From: Rhodotorula mucilaginosa
Taxonomy: Eukaryota > Basidiomycota > Microbotryomycetes > Sporidiobolales > Sporidiobolaceae
DNA length: 64,000 nt
NCBI GenBank assembly: GCA_034406715.1
Contig: CP137868.1
Coordinates: 682,001 to 746,000 of the forward strand
Direction: 5' to 3'
Part shown: piece after piece, positions 33,409 to 45,119 of the stretch
How positions within the stretch are numbered: position 1 is the first letter of the stretch
Layout of the letters: each line of letters starts with the position of its first letter
Translations under genes and position numbers: made by a program
Notes under the pieces: model-generated
Database searches by the model: none
Told to the model about the DNA's origin: nothing
The model's input: only the letters and a program-made list of their open reading frames with translations

Positions 33409-34553
33409 ATGTCGACTGCTCCGTCCTCGTCTTCCAACTTGGCCACCGCCCTCAAGGTGACTGGCGCCGTCGTCGGGGCCCTCGCCGTGGCCACCATCGG
33501 CTACGCTGCCGTCTTTGACTACCGCCGACGGAACGACCCCGCCTTCCGCCGCAAGCTCCGTCAGTCTCCCCCTCCCTCCTCTGGATCCTCCCGGGCGGAA
33601 AAAAAGTTGTCCCACCCGGGCTGACCTCGTTGCACATCTCGATGGCATGCAGTCAAGCAGCAGAAGAAGGCTCAGAAGAACGTTCAGCACTCGGAGGCGG
33701 TCGGCAAGGAGCAGGTCGCCAATGCTCTCAAGCGCGCCCTTGCTCTCGTCAACGCCGAGAAGGGTCAGTCCACTTGCTCTCTCGATGTATCTGATAGCGT
33801 TGTCCCGGTGCTCACGCCCGCCCACAAAACAGTCCCCGACTCGCCCGAGGGCAAGGAACAGTTCTTTATGGAGCAGGTCGCCCTCGGAGAACAGCTCGCC
33901 GCCCGTTGTGAGTTCTGCACTTTTCGAACCGCTTTGGAGGATCCCACCCAAAGCCGAGACGGCGATTGATCCATGCACAAACAGCGCCCGAGTTCTACGT
34001 CGCTTCCGCCATCTCGTTCTACAAGGCCCTCAAGGTTTACCCGGCTCCGCAAGAGCTCTTGATGATCTACCAAAAGACCCAGCCGGCCGCCGTCTTTGAC
34101 CTCGTCATGGAACTCATCTCGCTCGAGATCAACGAAGCTACCGCCGCCGCGACTGCTTCCACCACTACCAGCGGCCCGCGCGCCGGCGCTGGTAGCCTCC
34201 CGTCGGACCCGTTGCTCGAGGAGGTCGAACCCGAAAAATCTCGGACGACGACAGCGTCCGTGTCCGAGTCGGGCAGCGGCGCGGAAAACTCGTCCCCGAG
34301 TTCGGGAGGCTCGTTCGTCCACGTCGAGACCGACGCGGTTTTGACCCCCAAGGGAGAGGTCGAAATCGAAGAGACGATCGCCGTCGTCGCTGACCTCGAG
34401 GCTGAAGTCGAAGGCCAGGGCGCCGCGTCCGTCCCTCCTGCTGCTACTGCGGTTGCCGCTGCGGATGAGGAAGACGAGGCCGAGACGCCGGTCGAGTCGG
34501 TTGCCTCCGCGAGTGAGGACAAGGCCGACCCGCCCGAGCCGGTCCTCGCCTAA
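33409..34553 (+). CDS. TOM20: TOM20, mitochondrial import receptor, with long acidic tail
   Basis: Tom20 binds presequences at the outer mitochondrial membrane. The N-terminus has the family's signal anchor (LKVTGAVVGALAVATIGYA) followed by the FDYRRRNDPAFRRKLR positive cluster. The receptor core has KEQVANALKRALALVNAEK, PEGKEQFFMEQVALGEQLAA and SPEFYVASAISFYKALKVYP with PAPQELLMIYQKTQ, the TPR-like repeat. Introns are at 33560-33652, one near 33764-33831 and one near 33908-33984. After the helix DLVMELISLEINEAT, about 130 extra residues rich in Glu, Ala, Ser and Thr continue to the stop at 34553. Total length is near 290 residues, against 183 in S. cerevisiae. Confidence 0.93.
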
Positions 34554-34701
34554 AAGAAAGCCCGCCTCCCATCCCCCTCTCTCCTAGGATTATGCTCTCG
34601 CAGTTTCCCCCCTTTGGTCCTCGCATCGAATCAGTCTCGCGCCTCGCCACTCCCTTTCGACCCACCCGCCTCGCAAATCATGAGCCCCTGAACCTCTTCC
34701 T

Positions 34702-34717
34702 TTATGTATGTACATAA
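34702..34717. repeat. Inverted repeat in TOM20 3' flank
   Basis: TTATGTA and TACATAA, exact reverse complements, flank a TG. It lies about 150 bp past the TOM20 stop in an AT-richer patch and may mark the 3' end or a hairpin in the 3' UTR. Confidence 0.4.
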
Positions 34718-34919
34718 GCCGATCCTTTTAGAGAGCTGAAACAACAACACCCTTTTTCGCAAGTTTGTTCTCCTCGAACCAGTCCCAGGGGCCGAGAAGG
34801 AGGTAGCAATGTCGCGCGAGGGAATCCGCCGAAAGTGTGCTCTGCCGGGGAGAAGCGTGTTCCGACTTGGATAACTCGAAAAAGTGCAGCATATTGTCTC
34901 TAGTGTAGTCATTGCATCT

Positions 34920-36805
34920 CTAAGGGGAAACGAGTAGAGGAGAATCGATCACGCTGTACCCGGTCGCGACGCCGCCTTCGTCCGACTCGACCGGCTTTGT
35001 CCGGAGCAAGTGCCCGACCGTCTCGTTCACGAGCAATTCGGCCCTGTTACCTGCTTGCGCTGCTGCTGCTGTCCCGTCTACGTCTTCCCGGAGGAGAACG
35101 ACGCCGTAGATGCCGAGTTCGGAGATGACGCGGGCGCGAGTGCCGCGAGCTTCGCCCGCTTTGACGAGGACCTGTTCCATGTCGCGAGGGGATTCGATCA
35201 GGCTCATCAGGATGTAACCTTCCCGTCCGCGAGGGCCAGTCTGCTGGTCGGTAGAGGCGGTGGTGGCGGCCTTTGCTTTGTCCTCCTCGTCGAGCCGGTC
35301 CAAGAAGGTCGGGATATCCCCTCGGTAGACATTGTTGCCTCCTCCCTCGCGCTGCGGCTTGAGGACAAACTTGTCGCATTCCTTGTACGCTCGTTCGAGC
35401 GCGATCCGACCTTGCTCCGAGTCGTCGAGCGGGTACAAGTCGGTGAAACTCTCCCTCAACTGGGCTCGCTCCCTTTCGTCGGCGACGAACCGTTCGAGCC
35501 ATTTCGGGTCGGCGAGGACTTGCTGAACTTTTTTCGCCCCGGCAAGTTGCATCCCGACGCTCGGGCACTTGATCGCCCGACTTTGTTCGACCAACAACCG
35601 CGTGTCCCATTCCCGCGGCGTGTAGTAATCTGTCGGAGCGTACGCGGTCCGCCAATAGACGACCGAGATCTCGAGAGGAGAAGGAAGCGAACCGATCAAA
35701 GTCGGCGGTTGGTACAGGAGGTTGTGGTCGGGAGCGGGGGAGAGGGTGAGGGTGGTCCGGAGTTCGGAGAACGGGACGCGGACGAGGCGGACGCCGTGAC
35801 TGTGCGCATCGCGGAGTAGAACTCATGTTAGCGGATGGTTGCGCTGGTGTACCGTGCTATATGTCAGACAGTGCAAGTGCAAGAGAGTGCAACAACGCAC
35901 GTTCGGAGCAGCTCGTGCGCGAGCGGCCACTGGTCGAACGCGTTCCGCTCATTGTCTTGCGTGATCATCATGACGACAGCCTTGTCGTTCCCGTAGGCTT
36001 TGTGTGCTGCTGCTAGTCCGGATGCGAGCCCGGCGAGGGCGCCATTCTCGGGCAGCGCGGCATGGGAGAGCTGAGGGTGAGCCGGGTAGGTTCCGCTCGC
36101 CTCGAGGTAACTGCCGGGCGGATGTCAAGATCAGCGCTCGTGTTCTCTGCGCCACCCGCAATGCTAGAAGGACCAAGTCTGCAAAGCGATGGGCGACTAC
36201 GCACCGGTGCAGTTCTCCGACGCGAGTCGAGAGCGAGGCGAACGAGGCCGAGATGGTGTTGAACTCGACCTGCTTGATGGTGTGCTCGCTCGACGGGAGG
36301 TCTGCGGGCGCATGCACGAGGTAATCGGATCGGAACAGTCCGAGTGCGAGCGGCTGCGCAACCGGAGGTTGTTTCTGGTCAGCGAAACTTGGAAATTGCG
36401 CCATCGTGAAGGGAGGGGAGGAGGGCGGACCTGACGGATGCCTTCCTTCTTGACCTGCTTCCAGATGTCGTACAGCCTGCCCTGGAACTCGTCGACTTTG
36501 CTGACCGCGCCTCCGATGACCTGGTCGAGAAAGGCGTCGTCGACGGTCACGTCGGCGTACAAGCGGTTGTACGCGGCTTGGAGGTCGATCGCTTGCTGGA
36601 AGAGCTTGCGGGGAAACGCGGACGGGTACAGCGCATACGGAGCATGGATGACGGATTGCCCTGGTCGCGTATACGCCGCGTCGTCGGTCGAGGACGTCGG
36701 CGGGCGGAGGACGAGACCGTTCGAGAGCGCCCAGTCGGAAGCGAGTTCGAGGACCGCTTCGTCCCCCTGCTTGGGCGGCCATTCCTGCGCAGCATCGGCG
36801 GCCAT
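34920..36805 (-). CDS. GSH2: GSH2, glutathione synthetase
   Basis: Glutathione synthetase joins gamma-glutamylcysteine and glycine using ATP, the second step of glutathione synthesis in the cytosol. The start at 36805 gives MAADAAQEWPPKQGDEAVLE; the N-terminal part has WALSNGLVLRPPTS, the family's early block. Later blocks are GLFRSDYLVHAPAD, KQVEFNTISASFASLSTRVG, YLEASGTYPAHPQLSHA and MMITQDNERNAFDQW. Then WRTAYAPTDYYTPREWDTRL, SRAIKCPSVGMQLAGAKKVQ, KFVLKPQREGGGNNVYRGDI (the glycine-rich ATP-binding loop) and SELGIYGVVLLRE follow; the C-terminus is ATGYSVIDSPLLVSP. Three or more introns split the 5' half, while the 3' half is one exon. No key block is missing. Confidence 0.95.
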
Positions 36806-37168
36806 CTCTGTCCTTCCTTCTGGTCGCGTGTACAGTATGCTCTCAAGTTGAGTTGCTCGCGTTACTCAGCAGCTGGCAGCGATCTCGAATGCCGTTCCGC
36901 GTAAAGTGGAGCACCGCGCTGCCCCATCTCGAGCTCTCGCTACAGGCCACAATATTAGATGCATATACTACAAGTGCTACAGTGATTACATCAGAGATAT
37001 TCACCGCTTGTAAAACACCGCGGCAGAGGCGAGAGACGAGACATGACTTTGCAAGACACGCAGCAAAGACAGGGTGAATCTCAAAACACTCTTTGCGACC
37101 GCGCGTAGCTAGACTCGCACCTCTAGACACTATAGCAGGACATTTACAGGAACGACGCAACGGCAAGA
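36806..37168. promoter_or_regulatory. Divergent promoter, GSH2 / BRD8-like gene
   Basis: These 363 bases separate two outward-facing starts. The middle is unusually AT-rich (a patch near 36950-37015), which would suit open promoter chromatin. No binding site is assigned. Confidence 0.4.
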
Positions 37169-39134
37169 ATGGCCGCCGCGACCGCACCACAAGCAGGAGG
37201 ACTCGCCCCGCTCGCGTCTCATCCCGTCGTCTCGGAACCGCCGCTCGAGGCGTGCCTGCTGCTCGCGCAAGCCGTAGCGCAGCAGGGCACCAAGGACTGG
37301 GACGCCATCGCCAACCTCCTCGAGAACAGCCAGTACTGGCCTGCAGAAGCCGGCAAGATGACTAGCCAGGTATGCGCTCACCTTGCCTCGATCAAGCGAG
37401 GACGTGTACATTGACGACCGGTTCTGCTCGCAGGGCTATCAAGGCGCCTTTGATGAGATCATGCGAGAGCGAGGTCTCGACCCGTACGTTCCGGGTTGCG
37501 ACGCCCCTCCTTTGCAGCGACCGGGGAATGCTGAGCCCATTCTCTCCCTTTGACCTTGTTCACAGGGAACAATGCGCCGAGCCCCTTGGTACGTGGACCT
37601 GTGTTCTCTCGATGACGGCTGCAAGGATAGCTGATATGGCTCGGCCCCCGCCTCACAGCGCGGCCGTCGAGGCATCTCGTTCACCTTCTCTATTCGAGCC
37701 TGCTTTCCTCGTTGCGGCAATCGATTCTGACCTCGTTCGAGGAAGAAGCGTGAGTATCAAGAGTCACTGACAGGGATGTGTCGTGACTGGACCACTGCTG
37801 ATCGGATTGGATTGAGGCACTGCAGCCGCCTCAAGGATGAAATCGAATCGATCCGCGCGGGCAAGATGGACGACGATCTACTCCTCCTCGAGGCAGATGA
37901 AGCTGGCGTCACCGTCACCCCGGGAGGCGAGGCAGATTCTGGAACCGAGGAGACGACCCCGAAGAAGGGCTTGGCGTCGAGTGCCCTCCGGAAAACTGCC
38001 GGTCCGCGCAGCACTGGCGGTCGTGCGAGTGGCCGATCCCGCCGTACGCCGGCAGCGACGACGGAAGGAGGAGACGTCGTCGTGACTGAATCGGTCGAAC
38101 CAGAGACAGATCCCGGTACCACCACCGCGACGGCGACAAAAGTCAAGACGGAGGAAGATTGGTCGCGCGGCAGGCAGGTCGACGGCGTCGAGCAGACGGA
38201 AGAAGCGGCTCGCGACGGTGGTGACGACGACGACAATCACGATGATGCTGCGATGACGACGGCGGATGGGGAAGGAAACGGCGATGAAGTCGAGGGGGAA
38301 GGGGACGAGCAGACAGAAGGCGAGGACGAGACGAAGTTGAAACGGAGCCGAGGAAGACGGGCGACCAAATCGTCGTCTGCGGCGGCAGCAGTGGCGCAGA
38401 AAGGTGAGTTCTCCCTTTCTCTCGCTCATTTCTGTGGGGAGGGAAGCTGATTACTCCGAATGGCGGCCGCAGGCAAGAAACGGAAACAGAGTGAACCGCC
38501 GGCGTCGTCACCGACGCGGGGCACGACGCCTGCTGCCGCCGATGACGGCAACAAAAGACGGAAGCGCGTCAAGACGACTGAAGAACCCGCAGATATCGAG
38601 GGTGCGTCTTACGTCTTCAACTGCGTACCAGTGACCAAGCAAGTCGGGATCCTGACGATTATGTTGGCGAAACGCTTCCCCGCAGAGAAGGACACGAAAG
38701 CGGCCGTCCAGCGGCGCAAAGTCGCTTTTACGCGGATCATCGAACAACTCCAAGCCGAAAAGTACTCTCACTATTTCGAGTCGCGCGTGACGCGCTCGAT
38801 CGCACCGATGTACAACACCGCCGTGCGACGGCCGACGTGCCTCAAGGACGTGCTCAAGGCGATCAAGAGCGGCGCGATCTCGAACTCGACAGAGTTGATG
38901 CGGGACGTGGCGTTGTTGTGCGCGAACGCGATCCAGTTCAATGGCGACGAGGGCGAGGAGAGCGTCGGGCACTGCGCGAAGTTGCTCTGGGATCGGTTCG
39001 AACGGCAAGTCCCCAATCTTCTCTCTTGTATCTACTGTGATACAATTGAGCATGCTGCTGACGACGATGTGAGTGTCCACAGTCTTGTGGACGAAACTTT
39101 GAGTACGCTGCTTGCGACCGGCGAATCGTCGTGA
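37169..39134 (+). CDS. BRD8-like bromodomain protein (probable NuA4 subunit)
   Basis: BRD8 is a bromodomain subunit of the NuA4/TIP60 histone acetyltransferase complex. The N-terminus has the SANT-like block of the family (ACLLLAQAVAQQGTKDWDAI, then GYQGAFDEIMRERGLDP). A coiled-coil piece RLKDEIESIRAGKMDDDLLL matches the BRD8 RLKxxxxxIxAGxMD signature. A long acidic linker follows. The C-terminal bromodomain contains SRVTRSIAPMYNTAVRRPTC, LKDVLKAIKSGAISNSTELM and RDVALLCANAIQFNGDEGE; the acetyl-lysine-binding Asn (NAIQFN region) is present. At least five introns; several exons in the 5' half are under 70 nt, and their exact borders were not all resolved. The stop at 39132-39134 follows LLATGESS. 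Confidence 0.8.
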
Positions 39135-39314
39135 AACTACTTCGCGGCGCTTCGGATCCCGAGAGTAGATCATCCGATGCAACAAGATTTACCTCTGTTG
39201 TGTATCCGTGGACAAGCTGCGCTTTGAAAAGGTCTACTTTGGAAGGTTTCGTGGAGAGAAGGCGCCGCTTCCCCTTTTTCTCTTTCCACTCGTTCCAGAC
39301 CTCTACAGACTACG

Positions 39315-42300
39315 ATGTCGATCTCGGCGCCGCTGTCGTCTTCAGCGTCGTCATCGCACCCATTCTTCCTCACGATAGCGCTACAAGGTCACACTGAAGA
39401 GCAAGGGAAGGACGCCTCCGAGTCGACCCCACTTGACCCGACTCGCGTGGCTCACGCAGCGACAAACGCCTCTGCGATCGACGTGTTTGACGAGATCGAC
39501 TCGGCTACGAGTCCTTGGACGATCGAGAACCCTCCCGAACTGCCACAGGGGGAGGATCGCGCCGACTCGAGCGGCAAGGGCTCAGACTCAGACTCGGACC
39601 ACGCGACGACGACGTCGAATGCGCCCACCGAGCCGGCAAGAGACGCCGTGTTCGATTGTGCTCTCTCAGATACGCACTCGCTGCTGTATGGACATGCAGC
39701 ATCGTCGCCCGGACGAGTGCAGGAGCCGGAAAGGAGGGATGCGGTTGACGAGGAGGGATTGCCGGATTGGATGAAGGAGACCAGCGGCCGCGTGACGAGC
39801 ATGGCGGTCGGTCATTTACGATCAGATAGAGGCGACTCTCCGACTCGGCAAGGGCAACGGCGACGGCAGCGGCGGCGGAGGCCTTCGTTTCGCCTCGCTG
39901 TCGGATGTGAAGACGGCAACGTCTGGGTCTTTGCACACCCCCATGCTCCTGCCGGAGGAACCGAGGCTTCTCACGCCCGCGGAGCCGATACCTCGCAGCC
40001 GGAGACCGATGCTGCTTCGTTACTCGCGACGGCGGCGCCCTCGCTCGCGGTGGCGACGTCCACGGACGCTCACGGAGAGTCTTCTCGCGCGAGTTCCACG
40101 GCCGCCCTCGACTCGCTGTCGCCGACAAAAGCAACGAATCGACCTCTCCGTTCTCATCGTTCTTCTGGCTCAATCACAACCCTCGGTTCGTTAACGTCGC
40201 CCAGTTCGGTCCGATCGAGACGGATCTTCTCGGCCTCCTCGGCGGCGGCGGCGACGGCGACGGCGACGCCTTCTGGTCTGCGCGAACCTTCTCATTCTTC
40301 AGCGTCACTACAAAGCTTCGACTTTGCACGGGTGTACCCCCGACCGCGAAAGGCGAGCGCCACAGTGTCCATCTCGACGTCTCCGGCGGACCCGTCGACT
40401 GCGTGTCACTCGCGGGCGCGCACGCCAGCTCCTACCGGTCCCGGTCTCGATGCAGGCGACGACGAGTCCGACTTGCCGCCGCTCCAAACCTCTTCCTCGC
40501 CTCCCGGTTCTCCGCCCATTTCGCCGACCTCGATGTCGTCGATCCCGTCCGTCTTGATCATCCCCACCGCCCCCTCTGAGGACGAGAAAGGAGAAGTGAC
40601 TCCTGCTTCTCGGTCGCACCGCCGAACCGGTTCGCGAGCAAAGGACTCGATCGCTGCCGGGATCGGTTTGTGGGAGCCCGACTTTGGGTTCCCGAGCGCG
40701 ACGTCTAGTGGAGATGCGACTCCCCGAAACGGATCTGAATCCGAGTCCGAGTCTTCCGGCCGGGCAACGGATACTAAGAAGGTGTCCGCGGACAGCAGCG
40801 ACGAGTTCGTGCGGTCGATGTCGAACACGGGCAAGCTGAAGCCGATTCTACAGATTGTGACACGCGGGTTTGGCGCGGTCGTCGAGCTGCGCATGGTGGA
40901 GGGTTTGCTTTCAGCAGACCCGGAGGAGGGGATCGCCCTGGTCGTCCTGCGAGAGAGCGGGTGAGTCTGCCGTGATTCCTTCTCCGCACTTTTGGCAGTG
41001 GCGTCGACGTCCTGACGCTTGCTTGCTTGCGATTCAGTCACTTGACGCTCGTCTCCCTGCTCGACGGTCGATCTTTTGGATCCTGCGATATCGGCAGCAA
41101 GCAAGCATCGACTTCTCGCGCGCGAGGAGCCATCTTTGACCGTATGCAGGTGCTGCAGTCAGGATCTGTGCGTCTTCCTCGACTGCTAGCTCGGACATGC
41201 AAAACATCACCACTGACTCGTAGAGACTCTTGAACCAGAATGCCTTCGCCGCGTGCCGTGCATCGTCAACCACGGCGATATCGTGGGCGGTCGTCGACCT
41301 CGAATCGATGATTATCGACGAAGCAGCCGGAACGGCGAAGCCTGATGTGACGGGTGCGGTGGCTACAGCAGGTGCGTCTGATCAAAGCCGTCGCAGCAGG
41401 GAGCAGACAAACCTGATTGGAGACGTGCGGACAGGCAAACTGCACTTTGTCCGCGCCGAGACTCAAAACGATCAAGGCTCTTCTTCACGCGTCGAGCGGG
41501 AACGGCTCGCCATGTGCGGACAAGAGAGTCCATATGTCGTTGCTTGGAACAGCTCGCAGGTTCGCGTAAGTTGCCGTCGTTCTGCAAATCTTCGTCCTGT
41601 CTCGCCGGGCTGACCGCACTACCCATACAGCTACTGCGCCTCGCGGGCGAGAGCCAACTGGATGAGATCGATGTTCGTGCAGTCTCCGGCCTGAGGAGGC
41701 TCGTCATCGACTCTATCGGCCGCCGTCTTTGCCTCGTCTACGCGAACAAGGCTACTCTCTTTGAGGTCGCGGAAGGCTGCCTCAGGGGATGCGGAGAAGC
41801 CGCCATCAGCGGAGTCGAAGACGTCGTCTTTGATGACGGCGAAGCGACCATCCTGGCGGCAACGCGGACGCGTGAAGGGGCGTGCATTCTCCAACAACTG
41901 CACTTCCAGCAGGAGGCGCGAAACCGGACCAGCGTGACCTCGGACTTGAACTACGGAGCTGCGCCCGCCTTCGTGTCCGCCTCGTCTCGGAACGGAACTG
42001 CAGTGACCCGCGTGAAGGAACTTCCAGACGGTCTGGTACTCCTCGGATTCAGTGAGGCGCGCTTCAAATCCGGAGCAGTCAAACTTCTGCTGACTCGACC
42101 CGCTGGTGCGCAGGCGACGGAAGAATCGCCACGTCTTCCGTTTCAGATGCAGCACACGATTCGCAGCACCCGAAGCCGCGGGCGCAGCTCGACGGTGCAA
42201 TCACCCTGATTGAGGTTCTCGAGCTCGCCGGACGCCGGATCGTCGTTGCCGGTTCTTCGCTCGGCAGCGCAGGCGCTTGGGCACTCTCGTACGGCCTTGT

Positions 42301-45034
42301 CGGAAGCTGTACTGGGTCGCAACGCAAGCTGACCACGATTCGGCTTCACCCCGCAGCAACTGGGAATGCCTCGGCCAGTGGACCCTCTTCGCATCGCCGG
42401 TCAAGCATGTTTCGCGACTCGAAAGTGACGACGCGTCTCCTCCGTCGCTCCTGAATGCAGTCGCGTTCGTCTCGGCAAACTCGCCCGTGGCGTTCGTGTC
42501 GCTCTTTCCCCCTCAACACCTTTTCACGCTGCCCGGAACCAAGTCTAGCGTCGACCTCGTCGCCACCTCGAGGGAAGAAGTTCTTGTCCTTTACCGCCAA
42601 GGGCTAGCTCGGGTATGCGATATTAAGTCTCGCGAGCTACGCCGGAGTATGGATCGCAGGACAGCCGAGAACGTCGTCGCTGACGGGGATTGGCACATCT
42701 GGTACGACACGAGGCAGTGGCTGACAGTGCTCGCTGCTGACATTTGTTGTCTTTGCACAGGTTCCGGGCCGAAAAGGCGATCCGACTGGCAGCGCCCACC
42801 GGTCTCGGCAGTGAGTGATGCAGCTGATCCGGAGATGAAGAATCGCGCTTACCCTGGCTCCTCTACACAGACCTGCTGCGGTTGGACTTGCGTGTGTGGC
42901 TGGAAGAAGCTGCGCAGCAAGTCCCATGGACCAACGGCAAGAACGGCAAGGTCCGAAATGACGACAGCGGGTCCGCTTCACCTGTGGTCAGCTCGTCGCA
43001 AGACTTCGACAAAGATACCGTACTAGCTCCCCAGGATTCGCGACAAGGCGCGCGACGGCTCCTGTCGATGCTCTGCCGGACGATGCGTGATGAGAGCCTT
43101 TGGGCGCTCCTGAGCGAACTCGATGTCGAGCGAAAGGCGGAGGAGCAGACGCTCGGCTTGCACAGGTTCGTCGAGTCCTGCTCCGGTCTCCTGTCAAATC
43201 TCCTGACAGTCTTTTTTGCACATGCAGTCGACATGCTACCTCGCTCGGACGGACGGATGCATCGAGTATCTGGACCACCTCGTCAACCGTCACGACTCAG
43301 CACCTGCTACAGATTGTTTGTCTGCTGCGCGTCTTTCTGAACTACCCAGGTCAGCCCTCCCGATCCTCGTTCGCTTCTGGACAGACTTCTCATTTTGTGC
43401 CGATGCAGACACGGAGAGACCGGCTTCCGAGGCGATCCTCTACTTTGCCTCGTGTTTGGCCGACTCTGTCGGACCGGAGTTTGCGCCGCCCTCCCTTGAG
43501 ATTCTGGCCAGCTTCTGGCTCGATCGAAGTGGTTCGTCACTTTAGGTTTGCCTGAGCCCGGATCAAACAGTTGACAGCGCTTCCTCGCCCAGTCGAACTG
43601 CATCAAGCCGCTCGGACCTTGTTCGGGACATATCTGGCGGCGACTGCTGACGCGGACATTCAGACGCTTGTCGAAACGTGGGCGCCCCGATGTACGTGTC
43701 TTACCTCGAATTCTTCGGCAATAAGGGCACGTCTGATAGAGCTCCTTCCGCAGTGCCTGTATCGCAGGCGGGTGCCGGCGTCATGCACCACCGCGCGGAT
43801 CATGCGCTATTGCTCCTCGGTCTCGTTGCTATCGATCGCATGCTGTTGCTGTCGGCGCCGTGAGTCTCGCCGTTTTCTGTGTCGCCCCAAGGGATGTGCT
43901 GAAACGACTTCCTGTTCTCTAGGCTTCTCAAAGAAATCGCTACCTCGATCGAGCGATACCTGCACGACTCGACGCAACCGTACCACCAAGCTGTCGCCAC
44001 CGAGCTCTGCTCCCGAGGCTTCGCTACGTGGCAGAACTATGTCGACGCCATGTCATTGACCCGCCAGCTCTTTGCCATCGCTATCGGATCTGACCCGAAT
44101 ACCTCGAACGACCTGCGCCTCCTCGCCCGCAATGCCACGCTCCACGTCGCCGGCGTCAATACCCCTCTCCTGATGACTACCCTTCTCTTCGATATCCTCA
44201 ATACCCCGGACGCCGTCACTCGCAACGCAACCTTGAAACTTCTCGGCTTCATGATCCGCAAAGTCGGTCGACGCTCCCCGTTGTCTCATGTCTGCCACCA
44301 TGACCGCTGACCGTCTCCTTTGACCCGCAGAAACCTCTCGTCATCTACACCAACTTGCCGCGCGTCGTAGACGCAGTAGTCAAGTGCCTCGATCCGGCAG
44401 TGTCCTCGTTGCGCGAAACCGTACAGCAGGCTGCGACGGTGATCCTCAACGAGCTCGTCAGAACGTGCGTATCTCGCGGTCTTAGAACAAAGTTTGACAT
44501 GGCGATAGCGCTTCGTCAACTGACACTCGGAGACTTCGGACAGCTATCCTTCCGTCGACTTTCACGGCAAATCGCAGCGTATCGCGGTCGGCACTCACGA
44601 AGGGGCAGCGGTAGTTTACGACCTCAAGACTGCGACCCGTCTCTACGTTCTCGAGAGCCACAGTCGACCAGTTACCGCGCTGTCATGGTCGCCGGACGGC
44701 CACCGACTTGTGACGACATCTCTCGACGAGAGTCGCGTCGTCGCGTGGCGCGTCAGCGGTGGGCTGTTTGGCATGTTCATGCCAGGTGCGCCTCCGCGCG
44801 CAGGCAGTTCAGCGCAAGCCACTCCGTACAAGACGTACGACTTCCATGTCGGTGATGAAGGTAAGCTTGCCCGTCCGGATTTTCAGTACCCCCCAGCTTG
44901 CGATTGACCCTCTTTCCCGCGCTCCAGCTCTGATGACTACTGCTGCGACTCTCGAGTGGGTCGCCTTTGACTGGCCTGCCGAGCGAACCGTCAGACTTCG
45001 CATTCGGGAAACCGCGCTCAACTTTGGCGTGTAA
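39315..45034 (+). CDS. WDR7/rabconnectin-3-beta-like WD-repeat protein
   Basis: WDR7 (rabconnectin-3 beta) works with DMXL/Rav1 in V-ATPase assembly and vesicle acidification in animals. The N-terminal WD part has SGRVTSMAVGHL and FRLAVGCEDGNVWVFAHPHA, with a long Ser-rich insert. The middle has FGAVVELRMVEGLLSADPEE, LLRLAGESQLDEIDVRAVSG and ASPVKHVSRLESDDASPPSL. A helical part contains SIERYLHDSTQPYHQAVATE and LKLLGFMIRK. The C-terminal WD part is diagnostic: YPSVDFHGKSQRIAVGTHEG, VVYDLKTATRLYVLESHSRP, VTALSWSPDGHRLVTTSLDE and WRVSGGLFGMF, closely following the WDR7 tail, with a stop at 45034. It is a large gene of well over 1,500 codons with about 15 introns; borders in 42.1-43.8 kb are uncertain. 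Convergent with the PPX1-like gene, 85 bp between stops. Confidence 0.82.
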
Positions 45035-45119
45035 GCTCTCGTGATGCAATCTCTCTTCTCCAACAATCGTGTTCAAGCGGTAGAGAGATAATATGACAGC
45101 GAGCTATTGTTCGAACCAC

